Below, piece after piece: positions 42,427 to 51,937 of a stretch of 64,000 bases of DNA (position 1 is its first letter; each line of letters opens with the position of its first letter). Both the position numbers and the translations under genes were made by a program. Under the pieces are notes generated by a model, which saw only the letters and a list, made by a program, of their open reading frames with translations, did no database searches and had not been told where the DNA came from. The stretch spans positions 1-64,000 of the forward strand of contig NZ_LVYD01000002.1 in NCBI RefSeq assembly GCF_002077945.1, given 5' to 3'. This DNA is from Niastella vici (GTDB taxonomy: Bacteria > Bacteroidota > Bacteroidia > Chitinophagales > Chitinophagaceae).

Positions 42427-43482
42427 TTACTTCCCGATTTCTTTAAATTTTGTTTTGCTAAAATCATCGGCCAGCTGGTTCAACTGGGCAGGCGACAGGG
42501 TGGTAGTTCCCTGGTCAAAAACGATGCGGTAAACAAAACGCACGCTTTCGCCTGGTTTCAGGTGCAGGTTTTTGGCAGCATTACCATTGGTGAATACTTT
42601 TTCGCCCAACGGGTTGGCGGCAAACAGGCCATAGCCCCGCGCATGCCAGAAAGTGGGATAATTGACGTTGCCGGGGTGATCGATGATGGCGATACTGATG
42701 CTGTCGTTCTTCATTTTTCCATACATCTTGCACCAAACCCCTCTCGTGCTCCAGGCGCTGTCGCCTTCCTTACCGGCGCTGGTAAGGTAATTACCGGTGG
42801 CCACCGCATCGGTATTCCCTTTTACGACTGTAACATTTCCTTTATCATCGTTGAACAACTGATCTTTTTTGCTGCTGATCTGTAATTCATGCGCTACCCG
42901 CAAACCCAGCAACCCATCTTTGGCATCGGTGAACAGTACATCCTGTACTGCTTTCAGTACGGTGATACGGTCAACGATGCGCTGGTTCCCTGCGCCGCTG
43001 AATTCATATTGCGTGGTTTCTTCGAGCAGTACGTCGTTCTTGCTGTTTACCCAGTTGGCATGATAGGCCAGGATGCCTTTGGCCCCGTCTTCTTTTTTGA
43101 TAATGCGATCGGTTTTGATCGATCCGTACATGCTTTTTCTGGAAGCGGGGATCGCAAAGGAATTATTCCAGAAATCGAGGCCGTTCACATTTTCAAAATT
43201 GAACCACAGGCCCACATGATGCGGATGATCGGTAGGATCGCCAGCCATGGGGAAATAGGGATAACCACGGGTAAGCATGGCGCCATTGGCCGAAAAGATC
43301 GGGTATAGTACCGGCTTCGCCAGGCTATCGGGAAATATAAAACGGGTGAACAGGTTTGAACCGATAAATACATTGATGGTGCTCTGGTCTTTTTCAGTTA
43401 CCAGCTTTACCGTTTCTTTTTTCTGGGCAAAGGATACGGATCCAATGAAGCAACCGGTAACCCAAAGAAAAGCTTGTTTCAT
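42427..43482 (-). CDS. Secreted PmoA-like (DUF6807) protein
   Basis: 351 aa from the ATG at 43482; the longer frame to 43548 would run into an octamer repeat array. Signal peptide at 1-19. The protein contains the family block Y-P-Y-F-P-M-A-G-D-P-T-D-H-P-H-H-V-G-L-W-F and a C-terminal beta-rich half. Members of this PmoA/DUF6807 family are annotated as methane oxygenase-like by name only; they are usually found with Gfo/Idh/MocA oxidoreductases, as here, and probably belong to sugar metabolism. The conserved His pair H-P-H-H could bind a metal or substrate. Confidence 0.85.
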   Translation of the reverse strand: MKQAFLWVTGCFIGSVSFAQKKETVKLVTEKDQSTINVFIGSNLFTRFIFPDSLAKPVLYPIFSANGAMLTRGYPYFPMAGDPTDHPHHVGLWFNFENVNGLDFWNNSFAIPASRKSMYGSIKTDRIIKKEDGAKGILAYHANWVNSKNDVLLEETTQYEFSGAGNQRIVDRITVLKAVQDVLFTDAKDGLLGLRVAHELQISSKKDQLFNDDKGNVTVVKGNTDAVATGNYLTSAGKEGDSAWSTRGVWCKMYGKMKNDSISIAIIDHPGNVNYPTFWHARGYGLFAANPLGEKVFTNGNAAKNLHLKPGESVRFVYRIVFDQGTTTLSPAQLNQLADDFSKTKFKEIGK

Positions 43483-43506
43483 AAAAGGTATTAAAAATGG
43501 TTTTTG

Positions 43507-43599
43507 ATGGATTTCTGATTTTGAGATGTAGCGATTTTGAGATTTCAATTTGCTTTAGCCTTTTTATAAAATCTCAAAATCCCGAAATCCCGAAATCGC
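43507..43599. repeat. Inverted octamer element, GATTTTGA family
   Basis: Left arm 43507-43548 (ATTTTGAG, ATGTAGCG, ATTTTGAG, ATTTCAAT); right arm 43567-43599 (AAATCTCA, AAATCCCG, AAATCCCG, AAATCGCT). Period 8. It lies between two minus-strand genes, about 20 bp from the stop of the Gfo/Idh gene at 43622. Confidence 0.85.
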
Positions 43600-43621
43600 T
43601 TAATTTTCTCCTAAGGTAAAC

Positions 43622-44977
43622 TTAATATTTAAATACCTTTCCACCTACCATTACTTCCTGTGTTTTTTCATCGAACGTAGCCTTCATGCCTGAGTGAACA
43701 GCTGCATTGGTCATGATGGTGGCTATAGAGTGACTGTAACCTGCTTCAACAGGCGCATTGGGTTGTTTGCGGCTGCGGATGCATTCCATCCAGTTGCGTA
43801 CGTGGTTGCTGGTTAGTTTATCGCCACCGGTATTGGCGCTGGCAATAACAGGCTCTACCGCAGATAAGCTCTGCTCGGGCAACAGGTTGGGCTGCATACC
43901 CATTTCATCGGCAAATCTCTTTGTCAACCCGCCTTTGGGCGAAACGGTATTGGTAATGAGGTTGAGCTCACCGCCATTTGAATAATACACTTCAGAAGGC
44001 CGTTCATCACCATTATGCATACGGCTGCCAAATACCACCTGAAAGCCGGTTGAAGCATCGTTTAACGGACCGTAATCAAAAACAGCCGTGATGGTGTCCC
44101 AGTTCTTACGGCCATCTTTCCACATGTATATGCCGCCATTGGCCACCACACTGCGCGGGTGCTCAATGCCGCTGAACCAATGCACCGTATCGATCTGATG
44201 GCTCATCCACTGACCGGGCAAACCTGAAGAATAAGGCCAGAACAAACGATACTCGAGGTATTTACGCGGATCGAATGGTTCATACGGCCGGTTCATGAGG
44301 TAGCGTTTCCAATCGGTATCTTCTTCTTTTATTTCTTTCAGCAATGCGGGCCTGCGCCAGCGCCCCGGCTGGTTTACATTCCAGGTAAGTTCTACCATGG
44401 TAATGGGGCCGAATTTGCCCGATTTAATAAAGTCATTGGCGGCATGGTAGTTGGAACCGCTTCTGCGCTGTGAACCGATCTGTACAATGCGGTCGGTGGC
44501 CTTGATGGCCTTCAGGGCAGCGCGGTTATCTTCCATGGTTTCGGCAAATGGTTTTTCAACATAGGCATCGCAACCGGCCTTTACGGCTTCAATGGCGTGC
44601 AGGGCATGTTGAAAATCGGCCGTGCTGATGAATACGGCATCTACCAGTTTCTTGCTGTATAGTTCTTCGTTATTGCGGCAGGCCACAATATCATGGCCCA
44701 TTTTTTCTTTCCATTGGGCAGCGCCCTCTTCCCTTCTCTTATTCCAGATATCCGATACCGCCACAATATCAAAATTCAGTTCTTTGTAATGGTTCATAAA
44801 ACAAGGCATGTGCGTGGAGCGATGCCGGTCACTAAAACCAACTACGCCTACCCGTACCCTATCATTTGAACCCAGGATCCTTCTATAACTTTGTGCAGAA
44901 AATCCGGCCTTTGCAGCTAACAGTCCGGCTGAGGCCATGGTAGTTTGCTGTATAAACCGGCGACGAGAATTTTTCAT
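43622..44977 (-). CDS. Gfo/Idh/MocA-family oxidoreductase with Tat signal
   Basis: 451 aa. The N-terminus K-N-S-R-R-R-F-I-Q-Q-T-T is a Tat-type signal, so it acts folded in the periplasm. The Rossmann domain begins V-R-V-G-V-V-G-F-S-D-R-H near 41-52, and the E-K-P-F-A motif near 142-146 is the family hallmark. The C-terminal domain is the usual open beta-sheet. The lid segment H-Q-I-D-T-V-H-W near 262 is typical of secreted members. It probably oxidises or reduces a sugar, or works redox-neutrally on a glycoside. Its neighbours on the same strand are a PmoA-like protein and a bicupin. Confidence 0.92.
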   Translation of the reverse strand: MKNSRRRFIQQTTMASAGLLAAKAGFSAQSYRRILGSNDRVRVGVVGFSDRHRSTHMPCFMNHYKELNFDIVAVSDIWNKRREEGAAQWKEKMGHDIVACRNNEELYSKKLVDAVFISTADFQHALHAIEAVKAGCDAYVEKPFAETMEDNRAALKAIKATDRIVQIGSQRRSGSNYHAANDFIKSGKFGPITMVELTWNVNQPGRWRRPALLKEIKEEDTDWKRYLMNRPYEPFDPRKYLEYRLFWPYSSGLPGQWMSHQIDTVHWFSGIEHPRSVVANGGIYMWKDGRKNWDTITAVFDYGPLNDASTGFQVVFGSRMHNGDERPSEVYYSNGGELNLITNTVSPKGGLTKRFADEMGMQPNLLPEQSLSAVEPVIASANTGGDKLTSNHVRNWMECIRSRKQPNAPVEAGYSHSIATIMTNAAVHSGMKATFDEKTQEVMVGGKVFKY

Positions 44978-45144
44978 ATCGGCTTTGTTAAATTGGTTGA
45001 TTGGAAAGCATTAAAATTAAGTAGAACAATGAGATTTTTTTCATTAAAAAACAACAGGAATATATTAATGAGTTTATTGTTATTATAGGTTAATACCGTT
45101 ACAGGTTGCAAGACGCAAATTAACAGTTGCAGGTTGCATGAGGA

Positions 45145-45268
45145 AGTTACCAGTTGCCGGGTACCAGTTACCGGGTACCAGTTACCGGGGCACAAATTAT
45201 AAGCAGGCTGATTACAGGCGGGCTTTCCGCAATAAGGTTCTGGTAACCGGGAACAGGCAACCGGAAAC
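45145..45268. repeat. Inverted heptamer element, GGTAACT family, copy 8
   Basis: Left arm 45145-45190 (AGTTACC, AGTTGCC, GGGTACC units), core about 45191-45238 (GGCACAAATTATAAGCAGG to AATAAGGTTC), right arm 45239-45268. A degenerate GTTGCA array lies just to the left (45101-45138). The right end touches the stop of the bicupin gene. Confidence 0.9.
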
Positions 45269-46041
45269 TATTGAAACTGCAAAGCAAAATATTCAAGGGG
45301 TTCTGTACTGGTATTCTTGAGCGAATGCAGGGTATTTGAGGAAAAGAAAATAAGGTCGCCGCCGGTAGCGGTTTGCGTTCCGTCACCTATGAGTGCCAGG
45401 GCATTTCCTTTGCGAATGAGAATAATTTCTTCCTGCGGATGTTTATGCGGTGCGTGGCTTACCTGCCCGGGATTCAATGAAGTAACATGCAATTCCATTT
45501 TTTGAAACGCGGCCGTGAACCGGTCGAACACTTCTCTTCTTTCGCCTTTTTCAGTTGGCTGAACCGACCAGTTATCCCAGTCGCCGGCGAATGAGCCACC
45601 CGCTCCTTTGCCACGCTCTGCATTGATGGGCGTGTTTGTTTTGAACCGCAAAATATAGTACACGGTCAACACCTTACCCGTATTTTCAAAACTGTGTTCA
45701 TCGCCCGGCATAATGAGCGCCACGCCACCGGGCCCAATGATGGTGGTATTGCCAATGGCCGTCACTTTCAGGTTTCCTTCTTTTACAATGATGAGCTCTT
45801 CCACATCGGGATGCACCCGGGGTGGGTACGGCATGCGGCCGGGGTCCAGCTCAACAACCCGCATTTCAAGATTAGCTAAAGTAGCCGTAGGCCCATTGGC
45901 CATTTTCATGAAATAAGTGCTGGAATCCTTTTGTACGATCAGGTCTTTCCAGGCAAATACTTTCGAGGTTATTGATGTTGGTGGTTGCGCCCTGGCAAAA
46001 AGGCACGCTAAAACCATAATACTCAGCAAGGTAGACTTCAT
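45268..46041 (-). CDS. Secreted bicupin protein
   Basis: 257 aa with a signal peptide (1-18). Two cupin barrels: the first with P-P-R-V-H-P-D-V-E-E-L near 77-87, the second with H-A-P-H-K-H-P-Q-E-E-I near 196-206, each with the His/Glu metal-binding pattern; the first lacks one His of the usual H-x-H. Such proteins bind a metal ion and a small sugar or acid. Enzymatic role unknown. Its context suggests sugar or uronate processing with the two neighbours. Confidence 0.8.
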   Translation of the reverse strand: MKSTLLSIMVLACLFARAQPPTSITSKVFAWKDLIVQKDSSTYFMKMANGPTATLANLEMRVVELDPGRMPYPPRVHPDVEELIIVKEGNLKVTAIGNTTIIGPGGVALIMPGDEHSFENTGKVLTVYYILRFKTNTPINAERGKGAGGSFAGDWDNWSVQPTEKGERREVFDRFTAAFQKMELHVTSLNPGQVSHAPHKHPQEEIILIRKGNALALIGDGTQTATGGDLIFFSSNTLHSLKNTSTEPLEYFALQFQ

Positions 46042-46137
46042 GGCGTAAACATAACATCGTTTTGTTATAAGTCACGGTTCCATTTACTATAACGCCGGCG
46101 GGCGGGTGCGGATTGTGGATAAATGCCAATATCGCAT

Positions 46138-46173
46138 GAAAAAAAGGGACATCCATGGTTGCGGATGCCCCTT
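46138..46173 (-). terminator. Rho-independent terminator after GH5
   Basis: On the minus strand GGGGCATCC pairs with GGATGTCCC around an 8-nt loop, followed by TTTTTTT. It lies 25 bp after the GH5 stop. Confidence 0.88.
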
Positions 46174-46197
46174 GTGGCTTATGCTTCTATCTACTCT

Positions 46198-48453
46198 CTA
46201 CTCTTTTATCAGTTTGGTAGTGACCACTTTGCCGTTATGCACCATTTTTAATGTATACAAACCGGCTGGCAAATGGCGTGGCTCAAAGCTTGCCCGGTGG
46301 CTGCCGGCGGCCAGGTTACCATTCACCAGTATGGCCACTTCTTTGCCGGTAAGGTCATATACCGAGAGGTATACATGGCCAGGCTGTTCCATATTGAACA
46401 CAATGGTATTGCTTTGTTTGAACGGATTGGGATAGGCCTGCAGCGTAGTGCCTGCTGCTGGTGTGGTTGACCGGTCGATGAGCGAAGCGATGATCCGTGG
46501 CTGTACGGTCGTTGTTGTCGTTGTGTTGATCACCAGCTGCGGCGGGTTGTTACCGGCTTCTGAGGAGTTCCACAAAATACGCGGATCGGCCGGGGCCTGG
46601 CTCTTCATGACCAGGGAGATCAGTTTACGGCCGGCGGCCATTTCGCTTTTGACGTAATTGGTAATGTCCCAGGTAACATAACTGTAAGCCGCATTGGTTA
46701 CCGTAGCTGAAGCCAGGGCGGTTGTGCCCGATGCCGGTTTGTTATTCCAGGTCAGTGCACTTTCCGTCCAGCCGGTGTTTGCCACGGAGAAAACCGCAAC
46801 GGGTATGCTGATGGCTGTTGTGCCGTCTACTTTGCCATACACTTTTAACGCTACTGAGTTAATAGTGCCGGTAACCGCAGTGGCATCGAACAGCAAATAG
46901 GTTTCGCGGTTATTACCGGTGGTTGATGTAGGATTCACCTTGGTGATCAGCAGCGTTGAATCGGTAGTGCCATGGGTAACAGTGGCATTCGATCCGTCAC
47001 GCACATACGCATCCTGTACAGGCAATAAGGTAATGAGCTGGTTATTGCCCGAACCGGTCGTGATCTTCACTTCGGTATAACTGTTCCAGGCATTCACGCT
47101 GTTCCCATGCCCCACGATGCGTACATATTTGGCAGAACGCGGCGAAAAGGTGAATGTTTCGAGGTTCAGCGTAGTGCCACTGCTTTTTAAACCGGTAGCG
47201 GCATTTGTCCAGGTTTGTCCATCGGTACCTGTTTGCACATCAAATGTAGACGTGCGGGTGTTGCCGCTGTAAAAAGCGATCTGTACGCCCGATACGGTGG
47301 TAGCGGTATTCAAGCAGAATTGGATCCACTGGCCGTCACCGCTGGCCGACCACCGGGTGTTGAGATCGCCATCGAGCACATTCGCGGGCAAATTGCCATC
47401 GTTACCGCTGGCGGTAACGGGTTCACAGGTGGGTGTTCCACTGCCGGGGAAATCATCGGCCGGGCTCATGATATGGTCCCTGATCCAGCTGCCGGCCGGT
47501 TTTAACCGGGCTGTTGTCCACGGACCGTTTGAACAGGTGCCGGTTGTCCATACGGCGCCGGAGCGAAAATCATCCGAATAGTTCCAGTTTGTCCAGCTGA
47601 TCTTTTTTGTTCGTAACAGATCGAGGTATTTCTGGCTCATGGTGAAATTATTGCCACCATCGCCCGTATACGTTTGCGTACCGAATTCTGTAACGAACAC
47701 GGGCAACCGGTCTGATGCCCAGTTCAACTCATTGTAATACTCATCACCATGCGAAGCCGCATAGAAATGGAAGGTGTACATGATGTTGGCAAAATTCACC
47801 GGGTTGCTAACGATATCCTGCGCCGTGCGGCCATCAGAAATACCGAAAGAAGACCAGCCATGGGTGCCTATCAATATTACGGCATCGTCATCAATGGCGC
47901 GGATGACGGGAATGATCTGGTCTGCATAACTTTTGATGCCGGCCCAGCTTACATTATTGGGTTCATTACAAATATCATAAATGATATTGTTCTTGGCCTT
48001 GTGCTGGTTGGCAATAGCGGTGAAGAATGTTTTTGCCCGCGCGAGGTTGTAATTGGGATCGCCGGGGTCTAACTGATGCCAGTCGACCAGGGCATACATG
48101 CCGCGTTCGGTGGCTTCTTCGATGAGGCGGTTCACCTGGGCGGTAAAGCCTGCGGGGTCGGTTTCATAACCGTCTTCCTGTACGTACAGCGAAATACGCA
48201 GTACATCGGCGCCCCAGCCATACGCCAGGGTATCGAGCGAGGCTTCGGTAAGGCAACTTCCCCACCCATACCACTGAATGCCATGGGTGCTCATGCCCCG
48301 CAGCTGAATGGGATTGCCATACTGGTTACATAATTTCAAACCAATAACGCGTAGCTGGCCGTTTTTGGCCACCGGCGTTTGTGCCTGCGCGTGCCGGCCC
48401 ATGGCCAGCAGCAATAACAGGCTCCATAAAAAAGGAAAGGTCGATTTCTTCAT
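46198..48453 (-). CDS. Secreted GH5 endoglucanase with F5/8C, DNRLRE and T9SS tail
   Basis: 751 aa. Signal peptide 1-24. The GH5 catalytic barrel (about 30-330) carries the acid/base in D-I-C-N-E-P-N near 163-169 and the nucleophile Glu in V-F-V-T-E-F-G near 248-254. An F5/8 type C (discoidin, CBM32-like) domain is at about 345-470, a DNRLRE-type domain (V-Q-D-A-Y-V-R-D-G) at about 475-640, and a T9SS type A sorting tail at 665-751 (NPFKQSNTI, L-P-A-G-L-Y-T). Exported by T9SS and anchored to the surface, it should cleave beta-1,4-glucan or -mannan. The discoidin domain is almost the same as that of the PL6 protein next door. Confidence 0.93.
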   Translation of the reverse strand: MKKSTFPFLWSLLLLLAMGRHAQAQTPVAKNGQLRVIGLKLCNQYGNPIQLRGMSTHGIQWYGWGSCLTEASLDTLAYGWGADVLRISLYVQEDGYETDPAGFTAQVNRLIEEATERGMYALVDWHQLDPGDPNYNLARAKTFFTAIANQHKAKNNIIYDICNEPNNVSWAGIKSYADQIIPVIRAIDDDAVILIGTHGWSSFGISDGRTAQDIVSNPVNFANIMYTFHFYAASHGDEYYNELNWASDRLPVFVTEFGTQTYTGDGGNNFTMSQKYLDLLRTKKISWTNWNYSDDFRSGAVWTTGTCSNGPWTTARLKPAGSWIRDHIMSPADDFPGSGTPTCEPVTASGNDGNLPANVLDGDLNTRWSASGDGQWIQFCLNTATTVSGVQIAFYSGNTRTSTFDVQTGTDGQTWTNAATGLKSSGTTLNLETFTFSPRSAKYVRIVGHGNSVNAWNSYTEVKITTGSGNNQLITLLPVQDAYVRDGSNATVTHGTTDSTLLITKVNPTSTTGNNRETYLLFDATAVTGTINSVALKVYGKVDGTTAISIPVAVFSVANTGWTESALTWNNKPASGTTALASATVTNAAYSYVTWDITNYVKSEMAAGRKLISLVMKSQAPADPRILWNSSEAGNNPPQLVINTTTTTTVQPRIIASLIDRSTTPAAGTTLQAYPNPFKQSNTIVFNMEQPGHVYLSVYDLTGKEVAILVNGNLAAGSHRASFEPRHLPAGLYTLKMVHNGKVVTTKLIKE

Positions 48454-48518
48454 TGGGTGTTTTTTTTATTAACAATTCATAATGTGAAAATTTGGTGAGA
48501 TAATTTGATAATGGAATA

Positions 48519-48631
48519 CAGTTGCCGGTTACCAGTTACCAGTTTCCGGGTCGCAAATCAAGGCCGGCTGAGCATTGGCGGGCATGCTGACATTTAGGGC
48601 CTGGCAACCGGAAACCGGGAACCGGAAACTG
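48519..48631. repeat. Inverted heptamer element, GGTAACT family, copy 9
   Basis: Left arm 48519-48550; core about 48551-48599 (GGTCGCAAATCAAGGCCGG to ATTTAGGGC); right arm 48600-48631 (CTGGCAA, CCGGAAA, CCGGGAA, CCGGAAA). The core matches copy 10, reversed, at nearly every base. It lies 14 bp from the stop of the PL6 gene. Confidence 0.92.
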
Positions 48632-48645
48632 AATCATTTATCACT

Positions 48646-50703
48646 TCATTCTTTTACTATTTTTTTAGTAACAATCTTTCCATTATGCACCAGCTTAACC
48701 CAATACACACCGGCGGCCAATCCATGTGCATTGAACGGTGTGCGGTAGTTACCGGCTGACTGCTGGCCATTCACCAGCACGGCTACCTGCCGGCCCATGA
48801 GGTCCAGAATGCTCAACTGTACCTTACCTTCTTTTTCGAGTGTATAGGTAATGGTGTTACTATTATTGAAAGGATTGGGAGAGCTATTCAGTCCTGTTTT
48901 TGTAGTCAGGGTTTCTTCCATTAAACGGGCTGCTACAGAAGCGCTGGTTTGTATTTTTACTTCGGTATAACTGTTCCAGGCGTTTACACTATTGCCATGC
49001 CCAACAATGCGCACATATTTGGCAGTGGTGGCAGTAATTGCAAATGTTTCCAGGTTCAGCGAAGTACCGCTGCTTACGCGGCCGCTGGCGGCGGTGTTCC
49101 AACTGGCGCCATCGGTACTGGTGAGAAGATCAAAGGTGCTGGTGCGGGTGTTGCCATTATAAAAAGCGATCTGAACTCCGGTAACAGTGGTGGCATTGTC
49201 TAAACAAAATTGGATCCATTGCCCGTCGCCGCTGGCCGACCAGCGGGTGTTGAGGTCATTATCGAGCACATTGGCGGGTACATTGCCATCATCGGCGCTG
49301 GCAATCACCGGCTGGCAGGTGAGCGGATCGGCTCCATTGTAACCGACCATGCCTGTTGACAATATTTGTGCGATCACCGGGGCCGTGGAAGTTTCATCGG
49401 CGCCCACATCAAGAGGCGAGGTACGGCTTTGCCCATCCATATCAACTGTAACCGCGCTATAGGTACCGGTGGCGGCGCCAATGGCCGGGCTCCCCGATTG
49501 CAAATGGAAGGTGCCTGTAGCATTACGCGCCAGCAACGGATTCACTGAAGTATAACCGCTTGATGGCATGGCGCCGGCGCCATTGGTTTGATAAATAATA
49601 TTGCCCGACCATACGGCGCCGGTATACGGTCCTGCAATGGAAGCTGCAGCGCCCCCACCCTGTATAATATTATTGGCAAACGTGGTACTGGTAGCACCTA
49701 ACCCGTTCGTACGGCCGCTTTGCACGTAGTTGGAAGGGTTATTGACGAGGGTATTGAAAACGATCACACAACGGTCGGGCCGGTCGTGCACGGTGAGCGC
49801 ATCGCCATCGGCCACTTCTCCGTCACCGTTGCCAATGTTGATGGCCGGATCGCAATTCTCGAAATGATTGCTGAAGATGATATGGTCATCGCCGAAGATG
49901 CGGATACCGGGCGTATTGATAAAATAGTTGCCATACACCACATTATGGTTACCATGCCGCAGGGTAAACTGGGCCGGGCAATCCCGGATGGTATTATACC
50001 TAATGGTAACTGCCGAGGCTTTTACCGAGATCATTTCATTTTCGCCTTCGCATTGTTCAAACAAATTGTATTCAACAATACTGTTGCTCGAGGAAAGACT
50101 GTAGCCACTTAAGCCGAATTGCAGGGTCTCGGCCCCGTTACCCGTTTGTGGTTGCTGATCGAAGAAGTAATTGTGATGAATATGCAGGCGCTGTGCGATC
50201 TGGCTGCCCGAACCGCGTACCGCAATAAAGCGGCCCAGCGCGTTCTTATGTTGAAAGGTATTGTAATCTACTTCATGGTCGTTCCCATTGAGTAGCAGGT
50301 TTTCGCCTTCACCGGGCGTTTCAAAAATATTACGCGTCCACCGGCAAAAGCTGGTGCCGCTGGCCATGGTAGCCTGGGAAGCGCTGTGCGTGAATTTGAA
50401 TCCTTTGATGATAATGTATTTGGCCGGACTAACGATATTAAAACCGTTGGTACCGCCAATGATGGCGCCACCAATGGTTTGGGCCTGAATGGTGATGGGC
50501 GCTGTGGCCGTGCCCTGTTTACTGACATTGATATCGGCACTGGCCGTATACGTGCCATTGGCCAGAATGATGATATCACCGGCCGCCGCATTATTAATGA
50601 CAGTTTGCAGGGCCGATAAAGAAGTTACCGTAACGGTGGCCGCAGTGAGCGTGGCCGGAAGAATGTACAACAGTACAAGCAATGCGTAGATCTTTGTGCT
50701 CAT
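48646..50703 (-). CDS. Secreted PL6 polysaccharide lyase with F5/8C and T9SS tail
   Basis: 685 aa from the ATG at 50703, which starts the signal peptide (1-21); a longer frame to 50739 is possible. A right-handed beta-helix lyase (about 22-430) shows chondroitinase-B/alginate-lyase features: T-S-F-C-R-W-T-R-N-I-F, then R-L-H-I-H-H-N-Y-F-F and the calcium-binding N-E-M-I-S-V-K region around 225-232. An F5/8C domain lies at about 455-580, and a T9SS type A tail (SSPNPFNNSNTI, G-V-Y-W-V-K-L-V-H-N-G) at the end. It should cleave alginate or chondroitin by beta-elimination at the cell surface. Confidence 0.92.
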   Translation of the reverse strand: MSTKIYALLVLLYILPATLTAATVTVTSLSALQTVINNAAAGDIIILANGTYTASADINVSKQGTATAPITIQAQTIGGAIIGGTNGFNIVSPAKYIIIKGFKFTHSASQATMASGTSFCRWTRNIFETPGEGENLLLNGNDHEVDYNTFQHKNALGRFIAVRGSGSQIAQRLHIHHNYFFDQQPQTGNGAETLQFGLSGYSLSSSNSIVEYNLFEQCEGENEMISVKASAVTIRYNTIRDCPAQFTLRHGNHNVVYGNYFINTPGIRIFGDDHIIFSNHFENCDPAINIGNGDGEVADGDALTVHDRPDRCVIVFNTLVNNPSNYVQSGRTNGLGATSTTFANNIIQGGGAAASIAGPYTGAVWSGNIIYQTNGAGAMPSSGYTSVNPLLARNATGTFHLQSGSPAIGAATGTYSAVTVDMDGQSRTSPLDVGADETSTAPVIAQILSTGMVGYNGADPLTCQPVIASADDGNVPANVLDNDLNTRWSASGDGQWIQFCLDNATTVTGVQIAFYNGNTRTSTFDLLTSTDGASWNTAASGRVSSGTSLNLETFAITATTAKYVRIVGHGNSVNAWNSYTEVKIQTSASVAARLMEETLTTKTGLNSSPNPFNNSNTITYTLEKEGKVQLSILDLMGRQVAVLVNGQQSAGNYRTPFNAHGLAAGVYWVKLVHNGKIVTKKIVKE

Positions 50704-51276
50704 AAATTTTAATTGTTTTAAGTGCATTTGCGCAGGCATGGCAATCCCGAACAGGAATTGGCGCCCGCCTGTTTAAATAACCAGTAATTAAAGGGGAGAA
50801 ATACTAATCGTATACGGCCATGTACACACTAATTGCCACACCGGTTGTAAGGGGAACCCGTGCGCACCAGCGATAGCATGGAGCGTATAATTCAATGGCT
50901 GATACCTGCCTGCATTTCCGGGAACGTAAAGGAAAGAAGAAGGATTGAAATGCAATCGCCATGCTTCCACATAAATCGCACCGCAATTACAAATGGGGAA
51001 AAATAAGGGGGAAATGCAGGGGAATAAATAAAAAGATGCGCTAGTAGTAATAAGAGTATACGTTACCGATATACTCGGGCGTAGTGTTTTTTTTCATGTG
51101 ACAGGCGTTTTGGTGAATGGTATAGTAAACGAAGTAACATTTTATTGTTTTTTATAGCACCCCCGTTATTAGCTGATGAATAACCTATCTTAACACGAAT
51201 TGTATTTAACGCTAATATTTTCTGCTGATAGCCCGTGAATTTGTACATTGCGCATTAACCGAACAGTTGCTTTACC
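50704..51276. other. Gene-free region between PL6 and Crp genes
   Basis: About 570 bp with short minus-strand frames that I do not consider genes. An inverted repeat GAGTATA/TATACTC with a 9-bp spacer lies at 51054-51076; it could be an operator for the Crp-type gene but has no recognisable match. Confidence 0.4.
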
Positions 51277-51846
51277 ATGCACGAACATTTGATAAACGCC
51301 ATTCAGTATTTAATTCCGCTTGCTGACAACGAGAAAGAATTTATACGCCAACTCTTCAAAGAAAAGCATTTTGCCAAAGGCGATTATTTTTTAAAAGAGG
51401 GACAAATATGCCAGCATGCGGGCTTTATTCAACAGGGACTGGTACGTTATTACATCAATAAAGAAGGGGAAGACCTGATCTATGGTTTTGGGAAGGAAGG
51501 GAATTTTGTTTGCAGTTATGAAAGCTTTCTCGACCACTCCCCTTCAACCAAGATCATTCAGGCTATTGAAGACACTACGATGCTGACGATCACCTACCAG
51601 GAGCTGCAACAATTTTATACTGAAATAAAAGGGGGCCAACAATTCGGCCGCCTGGTAGCCGAGCAGATCTTTGTGGAATCGGTAAAACAGATCACCTCCC
51701 TGTATACCGACCCGCCGGAACAACGTTACCGTAATTTTTTAGCGCTCTATCCCGATCTGCAGCAGCGCATTCCGCAATATCATATTTCCAGCTATGTAGG
51801 GGTAAAACCGCAATCATTGAGCCGCATCAGAAAAAGATTATTATAG
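51277..51846 (+). CDS. Crp/Fnr-family transcriptional regulator
   Basis: 189 aa. The cyclic-nucleotide-binding barrel (about 20-115) contains F-A-K-G-D-Y-F-L-K-E-G near 38-48. The C-terminal portion ends P-Q-S-L-S-R-I-R-K-R, a short HTH of the type typical for small Bacteroidota Crp proteins. No Cys ligands for an Fe-S cluster, so Crp-like rather than Fnr-like. Ligand unknown. It precedes the DUF4267 gene by 91 bp and may control it. Confidence 0.9.
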   Translation: MHEHLINAIQYLIPLADNEKEFIRQLFKEKHFAKGDYFLKEGQICQHAGFIQQGLVRYYINKEGEDLIYGFGKEGNFVCSYESFLDHSPSTKIIQAIEDTTMLTITYQELQQFYTEIKGGQQFGRLVAEQIFVESVKQITSLYTDPPEQRYRNFLALYPDLQQRIPQYHISSYVGVKPQSLSRIRKRLL

Positions 51847-51937
51847 GGGCAATTGCATTTGTTAACCCGGGTGCATGAAATTGTTTGCCGCCGACCTGAA
51901 ATTTGTACTCAGTTAATCACTACTAAAAAAAGTACAA

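Noticed and set aside
50788-50986. Short minus-strand frames between PL6 and Crp
   Set aside because: They overlap each other in different frames and show no recognisable protein features.
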